DNA of 64,000 nucleotides from Piscicola geometra (lineage: Eukaryota; Annelida; Clitellata; Hirudinida; Piscicolidae): positions 6,878,306-6,942,305 of the forward strand of contig OX030966.1 in the NCBI GenBank assembly GCA_943735955.1. Direction: 5' to 3'. The number at the start of each line of letters is the position of its first letter. The stretch's first letter is position 1. The notes below the pieces were generated by a model. That model saw only the letters and a program-made list of their open reading frames with translations, had not been told where the DNA came from and ran no database searches. The translations under genes and the position numbers were made by a program. Shown here one piece after another: positions 49,424-59,243 of the stretch.

Positions 49424-51157
49424 CATGCTGTTGTCTTCTGTGCTGTGGTTTGGTGTGGTGTGGTGTGGTGTAGTGTGGTTTGGTGTGGTGTGGTGTGGTG
49501 GAGGATTTAGGAGGGTGTTGGAGTGATGATGATGATGAGGATGATGGGCGAAGAGTGACTTGGAGCGAGTTGATTTCACAGCATTTCAACTCGACCAGAG
49601 ACGGTGCTGTAGTCAGACGCTTGTTGAATGGAGGAAGATGAATGGTGCATGCATGCATGGATTGAAGATGGAGGGATGGTGCATGCATGAATTGAAGATG
49701 GAGGGATGGTGCATGCTTGGATTGAAGATGGAGGGATGGTGCATGCATGGATGACGCATGGATTGAAGATGGAGGGATGGTGCATGGGTCATAAGAATAC
49801 ACTATTTCAACGTAGTACCTAGGTTGTTTCTTTAATTGTCTCGATAAATTGCTCCCATTGCCATTAAATAGGTCATTATGAATTGTCTTTAGTGTCTCGA
49901 ATATTTCCGATCGGAGTAAACTGCTTAGAAGTTGCGACATTTCTGTGTTTCTTTGAAGAATAAACCTTAAGAGCCGTTTCATTTAATAGCTTTAGGTCAT
50001 TTGAAATTAAAATATGATTTATAAATAGTCTTACAGTCTACCCTTCAAGAGACCCTGGCCTGGATCAGAAGTGAGTTACTTAGAGATTTTATGAACACAT
50101 TTGTATTTAATTTTTATTTATTTAAATGGATTAAAACTTTTTCACGACACTTTTGTTACTTGAAAAGACTAAGATGTAAGTCTACGCATGAGTTCATACA
50201 TTTTTGAGTAAGACGCGGGGAATAAGCCTGGAAAACGTGGTGTGAGTGGAACTTACGGCTGCCATTAGATGCATGAAGTATGAATGTGAAAGTTCTTAAT
50301 AAGTAATGAATGTTAATACTTGTTATGCTTGATGACTGAAGATATTGGAAAGTTTTTAAAGAATAAAAAGTCTTCTAAATGCATTTCCAAAGGCCCACAA
50401 GCCTGTCAAACATTTAAAAATGAAAAATCTCGATGAATATGAAGAGGACCAACATGATGAGCAAGTGGATTGAGTACCTGCTAAAGGTGTTACTTGAAAT
50501 TGTCAACCGACAGAAACAGTTTTCAAGAATAGAAAAACAGAATTAGTTGTAAAAACCACTCAGTAAAACATTTGAAACAGCTTCAAGGTGCGAAATACTT
50601 TGGAATTCCAGAACGAAATTGCATAGATAAAAACTAGAAAAGTATCCAAACACTCAAACACCTGATCAAACAATGTTATAAAGCCATATAGTTGGCTTTC
50701 AAAATGAATGCAAACCCTTCAAGAAGAACTCAGTTCGACCACATCACCTTTACCAGTGTACAACTACAGCATCTCTCATTCAGAAATCTTCTAGGGTACC
50801 ACTTTATACAGAAGATTCACAGTTTAAAGAGCAATATAAGCAACGTTGCCACTATATGAATATTCAGTGAAAGTGTCCTTTGAGCAAGAATCACTCAAAC
50901 TTTGATTAGAAAGATTCTACTAAATCTACTACGAATACTCAAAATTGAAACTAGAACTGTTTTAAAATATAGCCACACTTAGAACCAGACATGACTTGAA
51001 CTACAACTACCACATCAGCCAAAACCACATCCTTAAAGCTACCACTAAAACCACATCCAAGCCACCACTACAACCACACCTTTACAGCCACCACAACCTT
51101 AGCACAAACAACCACGTCTTCACAGCCACCACAACCTGAGCACAAACAACCACGTCT
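49424..51157. other. TBP-basigin convergent intergenic region
   Basis: Contains a TGGTGTGG-rich tract (49440-49505), a tandem repeat (49640-49790) and otherwise unremarkable AT-rich DNA. The minus-strand ORF 49982-49410 is a translation of the repeat and its flanks, without family similarity. 50000-51100 holds no ORF or repeat I can support. An AATAAA near 49960 could be a TBP poly(A) signal, but it is over 500 bp downstream. Confidence 0.5.
49640..49788. repeat. 30-bp-type tandem repeat
   Basis: About four and a half copies of GATGGAGGGATGGTGCATGC followed by ATGGATTGAA (one with an extra ATGACGC). Confidence 0.85.
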
Positions 51158-54100
51158 TCAGAGCATATCCTGCTTGTGGCCACTGTACCTCTGATCCTCC
51201 ACGTTCAAGAGCTTCCTTGGCGGCTTGGTCGACATGGAGACGGTGGTCGTCGTGGTAGTTGTCATGGCGTCTCCACTTAACTTCTTCCTCTGTCTCTTTC
51301 TCTTCTCCGACACAACGATGATGATCACCAAGACAACCATCTCCAAGACCACTCCAAGCACGGGCCACAGGATGCCGAGCTTCGCTGGTGGAGTGGTCAA
51401 GGTCATTGTATATAGAGCTGGTATGCAAGAAACAAACCTGAAACTCTCTATAACAGAGTTTAATAATAATAAAAAAAATTAAAAATTTATATTTATATTT
51501 AAAAGTTTTTTCAGATTTTTCTAGCGAAGCATTCGATTGTTATCCTCCACTTACTTCCGATGCGGACCATGACGGTGCAGTTGTGGATGGAGGCTTGTTG
51601 TCGGTAGCAGGGCAGGGGCACCCGGTTGTGGACTTGGCAGGTGTAGAGAGCCCTGTCCGATAGTTCCACCTCTTGCACCCTCAGAACCGACACATAACTC
51701 GTCTGCAGTTGCCCCTCCTTCCTTCCCACCTTCTTCCTCTCCTCTGCCCCCTCCTTTCCCTCCACCCCCTCTTCCACCCATATCTTCAACCTCTTCTCTT
51801 CTAATCTCTTTTTATTATTTTTCTTATCGCTTTTTTTCATTAAAGTATCATCATCATCACCATCATCCGCTTCATCGTCATCATCATCAACATCTCCATC
51901 ATCCTCTTCATCATTCTTCTCTTCTTCCTCATCATCATCATCGTCCAACGGCTCGTTGTCTTTATACCATGTGACCTGGGGCAGGGGCCACCCTCTGACG
52001 TGGCAGCGTAGCAGCAGTTGTTGCCCTTGCGTCAGCTTCAAGCCGCCCCTGAACGACAGCCACTTCGCAAGCGCTGGAGCATACAGATTGGCTTCTCGTG
52101 AGTTGATGTTGCTGTTGTTGTTGTTGTTTTGGTTGTTGTTTTTCTTGTTTTTGTTGTTAGTATTTCTGTTGCTTTGTTCGTTTCCATCACGTGAGCTCTC
52201 AAAGCCATCTTCATCGTCATCTTCATCGTCATCTTCGTCGTCATCTTCATTTTCGTTTCCATTTGTACGCCTGCTTGAATCACTGTGTTCGATTGCGTTA
52301 GTGTTTGTGTCTGTGTGCTTGTCTGTGTGCTTGTTTGCATGCTTGTTTGTGTGCTTGTTTGTGTGCTTGTCTGTGTTCTTGTCTGTGTGCTTGTTTGTGT
52401 GCTTGTCTGTGTGCTCGTCCATCTCTGCATGGCACTCATACACTCCAATCAGATCGTAGTCTGCTTGGGTTTATTGAGTTTTACTTATATAAACTAGAAA
52501 TAATACTAAAAACAATAATAAGCAGTACCATCATCATAATGTTTAATAATCTTTTTATGATGTTAACAAATATTAATAAATAGTTTTGATATTAAACTGT
52601 TAGTGGTAGGTTGGTATTTATATAATCATCAATTACATTTCGCAGAAAAAGATTTCACAAGTGTGCTTCAATGAACTTTTGGAAACGTTAAAAGCAAGGA
52701 GAATGTGGAAAACCCAAAGTGAACCTAGTTGCGGGAAGACAAGGGTGGGGCCTGTTGACAGCTTTTCAGAGTATCGAGTCCATACTATCTTATGAGATGA
52801 CGATGATGATAGTGATGATGCTGATGATAATGATAAGGCTGATGGTGGTGATGATGATGGTGATGGCGGTGGTGATGATGATGATGGTGGTGGTGGATAC
52901 GTTGAAGATGATGAAAAAGATGATGAAATTGATGAAATAAAGGATGACAAAAGGGAAGAGTTTGGTGTGTTGTTGCCTCCATCGGATTTCCCTTCGCCAC
53001 TTTTGTTTTCATTCAAGTTAAATTCATTTTTATTTAAGTTAAATTCTTTTTTATTTTGTTTTATTCTCGCGTTCTCCAAATCATGGTTATGTTCGTGGTG
53101 GCGAGTCTTTGTTAATCTGCACTGCAGCTGTGTGTAACCCTCGCACGTTCTGTCCAGGGTGGCGTCTTGCGTTTCTAAGACCTCAGTTGACACTGAGGTT
53201 AAGACGGAGATTAAAACGCTTTGAATTTAACATTGAAATAAAATACAAATACCTTAATAGAACATAATATATTAATTACTATTCATATAATAATAACATG
53301 AAAATAATGCAAATAATAACTAAATAAACTGGCAAGAACCTCCCAAGACGATAACTTGAACGACGTCGGAGGGCAGGTCTGGACCATTGCAGCGGTAGAT
53401 GCCAGAGTCTTCCCTCGTCATCTTCTCTTTCCTGAGACTGCTGCTGACTTGGAAGTCTGTTCTCTGCACCGATGTGGAAAAGTTTCTCAAGTGGGTGCTG
53501 GAGTGCTCAGTGAAGGTTGCTTCGTTGGTGCTTTCAAGTATGGAGGAGTTGGAGATGGTGGTGGTTGACATGGCGTTGTCTACTGTTTTTCTTTTGTATC
53601 TTTTTTTATTGTAACGTAATTGGTGTGTCAGGCGTGAAGAGATGTTGAAGTCTTGGGAGGATGCACTGTCTCTCATCTCCCAGCCTTCCTTGCTATCAGT
53701 TGCAGTTTCAGAAGCAAGGTCAGATCTTTTTTGAATTCTTTTGCGTTTGAGCCTTCCAAAGTCGATGTCTTCCTGTTCACTTGTGGTGTTGTTGTGTCGA
53801 AGAATGCACTCTTCGTCCTCTCCAACCTCCTCGAAGTCACTGAGGTTTCTATTGCATCTCACATGACGCTTCGATTGTTTTCTGTCATCTTGCTGTTGCT
53901 GCTGTTGTTGTTGCTGTTGCTGTTGTTGCTGGAGGGTTTGTTCAAGTTTTTGTTGCTGCTCTAAATGTTGTTGTTGCAGTAATTGTTGTTGCTTCAAGAG
54001 CTTTTCTTGTTGTTCTTGCAGTTGCTGTATTTTTTGTCTGAGTCTTTGCTTCTCGATGTGATCTCTTTGTTTCTGCAGACGTTGTTTCTTTATTCTTTGT

Positions 54101-55072
54101 GGGTACTTCGGTCTTTGTCCCAACATCTGTGTGCGTTTTCTGCCTTTTTGAGTGGATGCTGCTCGGGTGGTAGACGTTGCAGTGACTGCATCTGTAGTCG
54201 TCTCCAAAGGCTTCCTAGTCGTCATTGGATAATTCGGTAGTCCTCGGTTGGTTTGACCAGTGCTTTGACCACCCTTTTCAGAACCCTGACCTCCAACCTT
54301 AACACCCTGACCTCCAACCTTAACACCCTGACCTCCAACCTTAACACCCTGACCTCCATCCTTCGACTCAGCTTGTGTTGGAGGTTTGGGACGCTCGGTG
54401 TATTTGCGCTTGTTGGAAGGAAACGAAGGCTGGCGAGGGAGGTTTAAGATCGTGGCTTCTTCCTTGGAAGCATCTGCTCCATTCGAAATCTTCTTCCTCG
54501 CTTCTGGCTTCGGCTTTTTGTTGAGTTTCCTCTGAAGGGAGTTCTGCTTGCTGCCCTCAACCACATCAGGTTTGTAGGAAGCCAGCGTCGATTCGTTGAT
54601 GGTCAGGAAGTCATCATCATCATCAGGAGCCCTCTTCCACGACCAGATCAACGGCTGATGCAGACTGAACTTGCGCACACAAAGCAGCTCCATCTCCTCC
54701 CCTTCCACCACCTCCACCACCCTTGCAGTCGGCTTCACTATGGCCGCTTCACGAAGCAATAAGGCAAATGTACAAAATGCCTTTATCGAATATTTCCATT
54801 CGTATTAAAAAATAATTGAAAGTAAAGAATAAATTATTTACAATAATTGAATACATACTTTTATTATTTACCGTATAAACTTTTATTGTAGGTACATTTT
54901 TATGTGTATATAATAGAATAAAAAGTTTCAATCCCATTTCGCATTTATCTCTTTTCCATCTCGCCTGCCGCACAACACCACGAATAAGAATGTTAATAAG
55001 AATGACAATGCGAAACGCAATTCGGGTTTTTAAAATGTTATTTCTATCCGAGGCATTGCTTCCAAAGAGCAT
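51158..55072 (-). CDS. Basigin/neuroplastin-like Ig-superfamily membrane protein with huge low-complexity insertions
   Basis: Five exons on the minus strand: 55072-54979 (tentative signal exon), 54746-53340, 53192-52725, 52460-51555, 51417-51158; 1044 aa. All four introns are phase 1, as usual for Ig-fold genes. Ig1 starts VVEVVEGEEMELLC, LIWSWKRAPD and closes with REDSGIYRCNGPD. Ig2 has TQLQCRLTKT, KIVWTRYSEKL, PQLDYDLIGVYECHAE. Ig3 has GQQLLLRCHVRGWPLPQVTW, LSDRALYTCQVHN. The membrane segment LGILWPVLGVVLEMVVLVII, then VVSEKRKRQRKK, closely matches basigin, including the Pro and the intramembrane Glu. Basigin-family proteins chaperone monocarboxylate transporters and act in cell adhesion. 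Each Ig fold is split by low-complexity sequence: about 350-400 residues with poly-Gln in Ig1, about 80 Ser/Pro-rich in Ig2, and about 80 Asp/Glu-rich in Ig3. HTDK/HTNK repeats lie between Ig2 and Ig3. The cytoplasmic tail is short and Thr-rich. Confidence 0.85.
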
Positions 55073-56240
55073 AATTGTCTTTTAAGCTCTCCCGCCATTT
55101 TTCATTTTCTGAGTCTTTTGCTTTTAGTTTGCGAATGTAATGCAAAAGCGAACCAACTGCAAAATGGACGATTCAATTGCTGAAGTCACACCTGTTTACT
55201 TTGAAAACAAAAGAATTTGATTACATGTGTTTCATCGTAATTGGCTTGCTGTGTGGGCGGGAAGGGTGCTTTAGAGGGGGGGGGGGGGAGTGAACGATTC
55301 AGACGGTGAAAGGAAACGATCATCGTCGGTGGATGGCAATTTTGGTCGGCCTAGTCTCCTCGGAGCAGTGTCGCTCTGGAAGCTTCGTTGGAATGGAAGA
55401 GCAAAGAAGGCAGAGTCAAGGAGAGTTGAGGAGAGTCGATGAGAGAGTGCCTGCAGGTCAAAAGAACAAACAAAGAAAACATTTGAGGCGCACGAAACAG
55501 GGAAACAGAGAAGGAACCAAATGACGGTTGTGCGATCGATAAATCGATACAAATACACAGTCGAACACTCTCCGTCCCCCTCGCATCAAATGCCTCCACT
55601 GAATTGGACGTCTGCATGCGTGGACCTCTTCCTCTTCCTCCTCTTCCTCCTCCTCTTCAGTTGTATGCGTATGTGGTGTCTGTGCACGCTAGATCGACCT
55701 GGCATCATTGGAAAGCTGTGGCGGGGAACGGGGAAATGATGCTGGAATGAAGAGGGAGGATGGTGCTCATACGCCTGAACGAGGCAGTCTAGCAAGGAGG
55801 AAACGATTGTTTTTAAGGATTGAACGACAAAGATAAGGCTCATGCAAAAGACGCACAGAGCTTCCAACGATTGGAGTTTGCATGCAAGGGTGGTGCAGCT
55901 CCATTGGGATGCTGGCGTTTAAAAAAAATTTAAAAAATGATAAAAAAGGATTAAAAAAGATAAAAAATTTATGCTTTTTATATTTGTCCAGTTTAAAAAC
56001 AATATTTACAACGATTTGTAATCTATCAGTGTTGTAGATGATGAGTAATCATGATGCATGGTCGTCTGTCTGACTCAGATCTGTCTTTCCGACTGTCTTT
56101 CTGTCTGTCTTTCTGTCTGTTTCTTTCTGTCTGTCTTTCTGTCTGTTTCTTTCTGTCTGTCTTTTTGTCCGTATTTATAATTTTCTCGATATGAGAAATA
56201 TTTGCGTGTTAGTTTGCAGTTTTACGTGACAATTTAAAAT
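55073..56240. other. Upstream region of the basigin-like gene
   Basis: No gene recognised. Short ORFs (55306-55524, 55586-55867) show no family resemblance. It contains a G run (55275-55287) and a TTTCTGTCTGTC microsatellite at 56092-56165. Confidence 0.5.
56092..56165. repeat. (TTTCTGTCTGTC)n microsatellite
   Basis: Alternating CTTTCTGTCTGT and GTTTCTTTCTGT units. Confidence 0.9.
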
Positions 56241-56247
56241 TCCACGT

Positions 56248-56356
56248 CATGTGTGTGTGTGTGTGTGTGTGTGTTTGTTTGTGTGTGTGCGTATGTTTGT
56301 TTATGTGTGTGCGTGTGCATGTGTGTGCGTGTGTTTGTTTGTGTGTGTGTGTATTT
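56248..56356. repeat. Interrupted (GT)n microsatellite
   Basis: TG units with TTTG and GCG interruptions. ORFs spanning it (CVCVCV) are artefacts of the repeat. Confidence 0.9.
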
Positions 56357-56363
56357 ATTACAG

Positions 56364-56572
56364 GTTTTACCCCTAGGTCATTTCAATATGCAAATGGTTG
56401 GGACACACAACCCCCAAGACTCACCCTGCCCTGGGAGGCAGACGAGGAAGAGGAAGAGGAGGAGGTGGAGAAGTGTTGCAGCTGCAAGATGGAGCATCCT
56501 CAGATTTCCAGCTTTTTGTGCTTTTTAATCAATAAGATATCTTCATGTGTATTTTTAAAATTAAATGTTTAA
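56364..56572 (+). CDS. Unrecognised open frame, possible 3' exon
   Basis: Directly after a good acceptor (TATTTATTACAG) an open frame reads FTPRSFQYANGWDTQPPRL, LPWEADEEEEEEEVEKCCSC and onward to a stop at 56570-56572. The acidic run comes from a GAGGAA repeat. I do not recognise it and cannot find an upstream exon. It may be a terminal exon of a small gene or chance. Confidence 0.2.
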
Positions 56573-56688
56573 CAAGTTTCAACAATTTGTGTTATTTAAA
56601 GTTGTATTAATATAAGATTATTTCATGAAGTTAATTATTTAAATTCAAAAAGTCTTCTTCAACGCTCTTGAATTTGAGGAAAGAGCGC

Positions 56689-56722
56689 TATAGAAATTTA
56701 TTTGATTGGTTGATTGATTCAA
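56689..56722 (+). mobile_element. SINE/LINE-like 3' tail
   Basis: GCGCTATAGAAATTTATTTG followed by ATTGGTTGATTGATT, the same arrangement as at 28.74 kb (GCGCTATA, then TTGATTGATT). Only the tail is recognisable. Confidence 0.45.
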
Positions 56723-56836
56723 CGACCATCTTCGACTTGTGCGCAAATCCTCACAACATCCTAAAACTAAAACATACATCAACCAAAAAAATTTAAAACT
56801 TTAAATACCTCACTTTAAACTTCAAGATTAAATTGT

Positions 56837-57070
56837 TTGTCGACAATGACGAACAAACTGGCTGTCTTCTCCAGCACGCAGTCGCACAAACCAATTTCCA
56901 CCCGCTTTGTTATATTGCAGTCTATATATCACCACGACTCCAGCGACCTACAGCCTGCAACTCCACCAAATGGATCAGTCTCGCTTTTAAGCTCAAATTT
57001 GACTTTCAGTGCGGGTTCAATTCCGTCATGGAATTGTTTTCTACTTTTTAGAAGTCTTGATGCGTTTTAA
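56837..57070 (+). CDS. Unrecognised 77-aa open frame
   Basis: Ser/Thr-rich frame (for example LAVFSSTQSHKPISTRF, NLTFSAGSIPSW) before the satellite array. No motif, splice context or family match is visible. It is kept only because its composition is not simple repeat; it is probably chance. Confidence 0.12.
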   Translation: MSTMTNKLAVFSSTQSHKPISTRFVILQSIYHHDSSDLQPATPPNGSVSLLSSNLTFSAGSIPSWNCFLLFRSLDAF

Positions 57071-57237
57071 TTACGGCTTTTAAATCAGCGGCAGAATTTT
57101 TTTCCGATTTAATGAAAACTTTGAGATTCTAAAACTAAAGTCAAGCATTTTTTAAGATTGTTTATCGAATGAAAAAACTGATGCGGAAGAAGTAAATTCT
57201 CTCCGAAATGCACCCTCTGAGGTTTCCTGCACCACTT

Positions 57238-58220
57238 GGTAAGTGTGCAACTTGTACTGTGCAACTTTTACTGTACAACTTATACTGTGCAACTTGTACT
57301 GTGCAACTTGTACTGTGCAACTTGTACTGTGCAATTTGTACTGTGCAACTTGTACTGTGCAACTTGTACTGTGCAACTTGGTAAGTGTGCAATTTGTACT
57401 GTGCAACTTGTACTGTGCAACTTGGTAAGTGTGCAACTTGTACTGTGCAACTTGTACTGTGCAACTTGTACTGTGCAACTTGTACTGTGCAACTTGTACT
57501 GTGCAACTTGTACTGTGCAACTTGTACTGTGCAACTTGTACTGTGCAATTTGTACTGTGCAACTTGTACTGTGCAATTTGTACTGTGCAACTTGTACTGT
57601 GCAACTTGTACTGTGCAACTTGTACTGTGCAACTTGGTAAGTGTGCAATTTGTACTGTGCAACTTGTACTGTGCAACTTGGTAAGTGTGCAACTTGTACT
57701 GTGCAACTTGTACTGTGCAACTTGTACTGTGAAACTTGTACTGTGCAACTTGTACTGTGCAACTTGTACTGTGCAACTTGTACTGTGCAATTTGTACTGT
57801 GCAATTTGTACTGTGCAACTTGTACTGTGCAACTTGTACTGTGCAACTTGTACTGTGCAACTTGTACTGTGCAACTTGGTAAGTGTGCAATTTGTACTGT
57901 GCAACTTGTACTGTGCAACTTGGTAAGTGTGCAACTTGTACTGTGCAACTTGTACTGTGCAACTTGTACTGTGCAACTTGTACTGTGCAACTTGTACTGT
58001 GCAACTTGTACTGTGCAACTTGTACCATGCAAATTGTACTGTGCAACTTGTACTGTGCAACTTATACTGTGCAACTTGTACTGTGCAACTTGCACTGTGC
58101 AACTTGTACTGCGCAACTTATACTGTGCAACTTGTACTGTGCAACTTGTACTGTGCAACTTGTACTGTGCAACTTGTACTGTGCAACTTGTACTGGGCAA
58201 CTTGTACTGAGTAACTTGTG
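57238..58220. repeat. 14-bp near-palindromic satellite array
   Basis: About 69 copies of CTTGTACTGTGCAA head to tail over about 980 bp. A 16-bp variant, CTTGGTAAGTGTGCAA, punctuates the array at about 57235, 57378, 57422, 57633, 57677, 57876 and 57920, most often as pairs 44 bp apart; the three pairs recur every 240-260 bp. The unit is close to its own reverse complement (10 of 13 positions of TTGTACTGTGCAA). Long ORFs on both strands arise because three units make 42 bp. Confidence 0.97.
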
Positions 58221-58305
58221 CAATTTATCGGAACTACTGTACAACGAGTGGAAGCAAGAAATGTTATAATAAATAGAAATAAATAGTGGTGGGTGGAAAA
58301 AAAGT

Positions 58306-58684
58306 GGTGGATGAATGAGTGGATGAATGAGTGGATGAATGAGTGGATGAATGAGTGGATGAATGAGTGGATGAATGAGTGGATGAATGAGTGGATGAAT
58401 GAGTGGATGAATGAGTGGATGAATGAGTGGATGAATGAGTGGATGAATGAGTGGATGAATGAGTGGATGAATGAGTGGATGAATGAGTGGATGAATGAGT
58501 GGATGAATGAGTGGATGAATGAGTGGAGGAATGAGTGGATGAATGATTGGATGAATGAGTGGATAAATGAGTGGATGAATGAGTGGATGAATGAGTGGAG
58601 GAATGAGTGGAAGAATGAGTGGATGAATGAGTGGAGGAATGAGTGGATGAATGAGTGGATGAATGAGTGGATGAATGAGTTGAT
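58306..58684. repeat. 12-bp (GTGGATGAATGA)n minisatellite
   Basis: About 31 copies of GTGGATGAATGA, very uniform, with a few GTGGAGGAATGA variants. Begins about 85 bp after the 14-bp satellite. The WMNE and SFIHSFIH ORFs are artefacts. Confidence 0.97.
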
Positions 58685-59243
58685 AAACGAATGGACGAAT
58701 AAAGGCATGCATTGGATCCATTGAAGCCGTAGTAGATTGTTGTCAGACACGAAGGACACTGCTCTCTGGGGAGGGGTGCGAGCAGCAGATGTCGACTTGA
58801 AAAAGACACAAAAGGCGCATCAAATTGGAGAGTCTGAAATGACGTCAGGCTGCAGAGATGCTTCAAGTCTCATGAAATGGTTTATTAACATGTATTTGCA
58901 TTATGAATGATTTACAATAAGTTGAAGAAAAATTCAAATTTTTCGAGTAAATTCGCAATAAAATACAGTTTGTAAACCTTCACCGTTTGTCGTTGAGCAA
59001 GTGCTTATGCTTTCAAAATTATATTTAGAAATGTAAAAAAATAATAAAATTAAAAAAAAGTAAAATGTTAACGTATTAATTTTTGTTATTTAAAAATTAT
59101 TTAATTATATAGATGTGTTTTCCTTCTCTTACTTCATTTGTTGAATTATTATATACCATGTAGACAGAATATTGCATGTTAAAACTGTTTAAAAAAAATA
59201 AAACTTGATAATTGAGTATAAAATAGAAAAATCGTAAAATAAA
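58685..59243. other. AT-rich spacer downstream of the myosin gene
   Basis: Contains no recognisable gene. It should include the 3' UTR of the minus-strand myosin gene. Mostly A/T homopolymer-rich DNA from 58880 on. Confidence 0.5.

Noticed and set aside
49410..49982. 190-aa minus-strand ORF with SLHLQ/HAPSLH repeats
   Set aside because: Most of it translates the 30-bp tandem repeat; the remainder has no recognisable family or splice structure.
55271..55617. Overlapping ORFs upstream of the basigin-like gene
   Set aside because: Mutually overlapping on both strands with no conserved motif; best explained as chance in a less AT-rich stretch.
57152..58210. ORFs of up to 316 aa with repeated [14 protein letters not shown], or a CRISPR-like array
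   Set aside because: The 14-bp unit has no unique spacers, so it is not CRISPR; the ORFs exist only because three units are 42 bp and lack stops in some frames.
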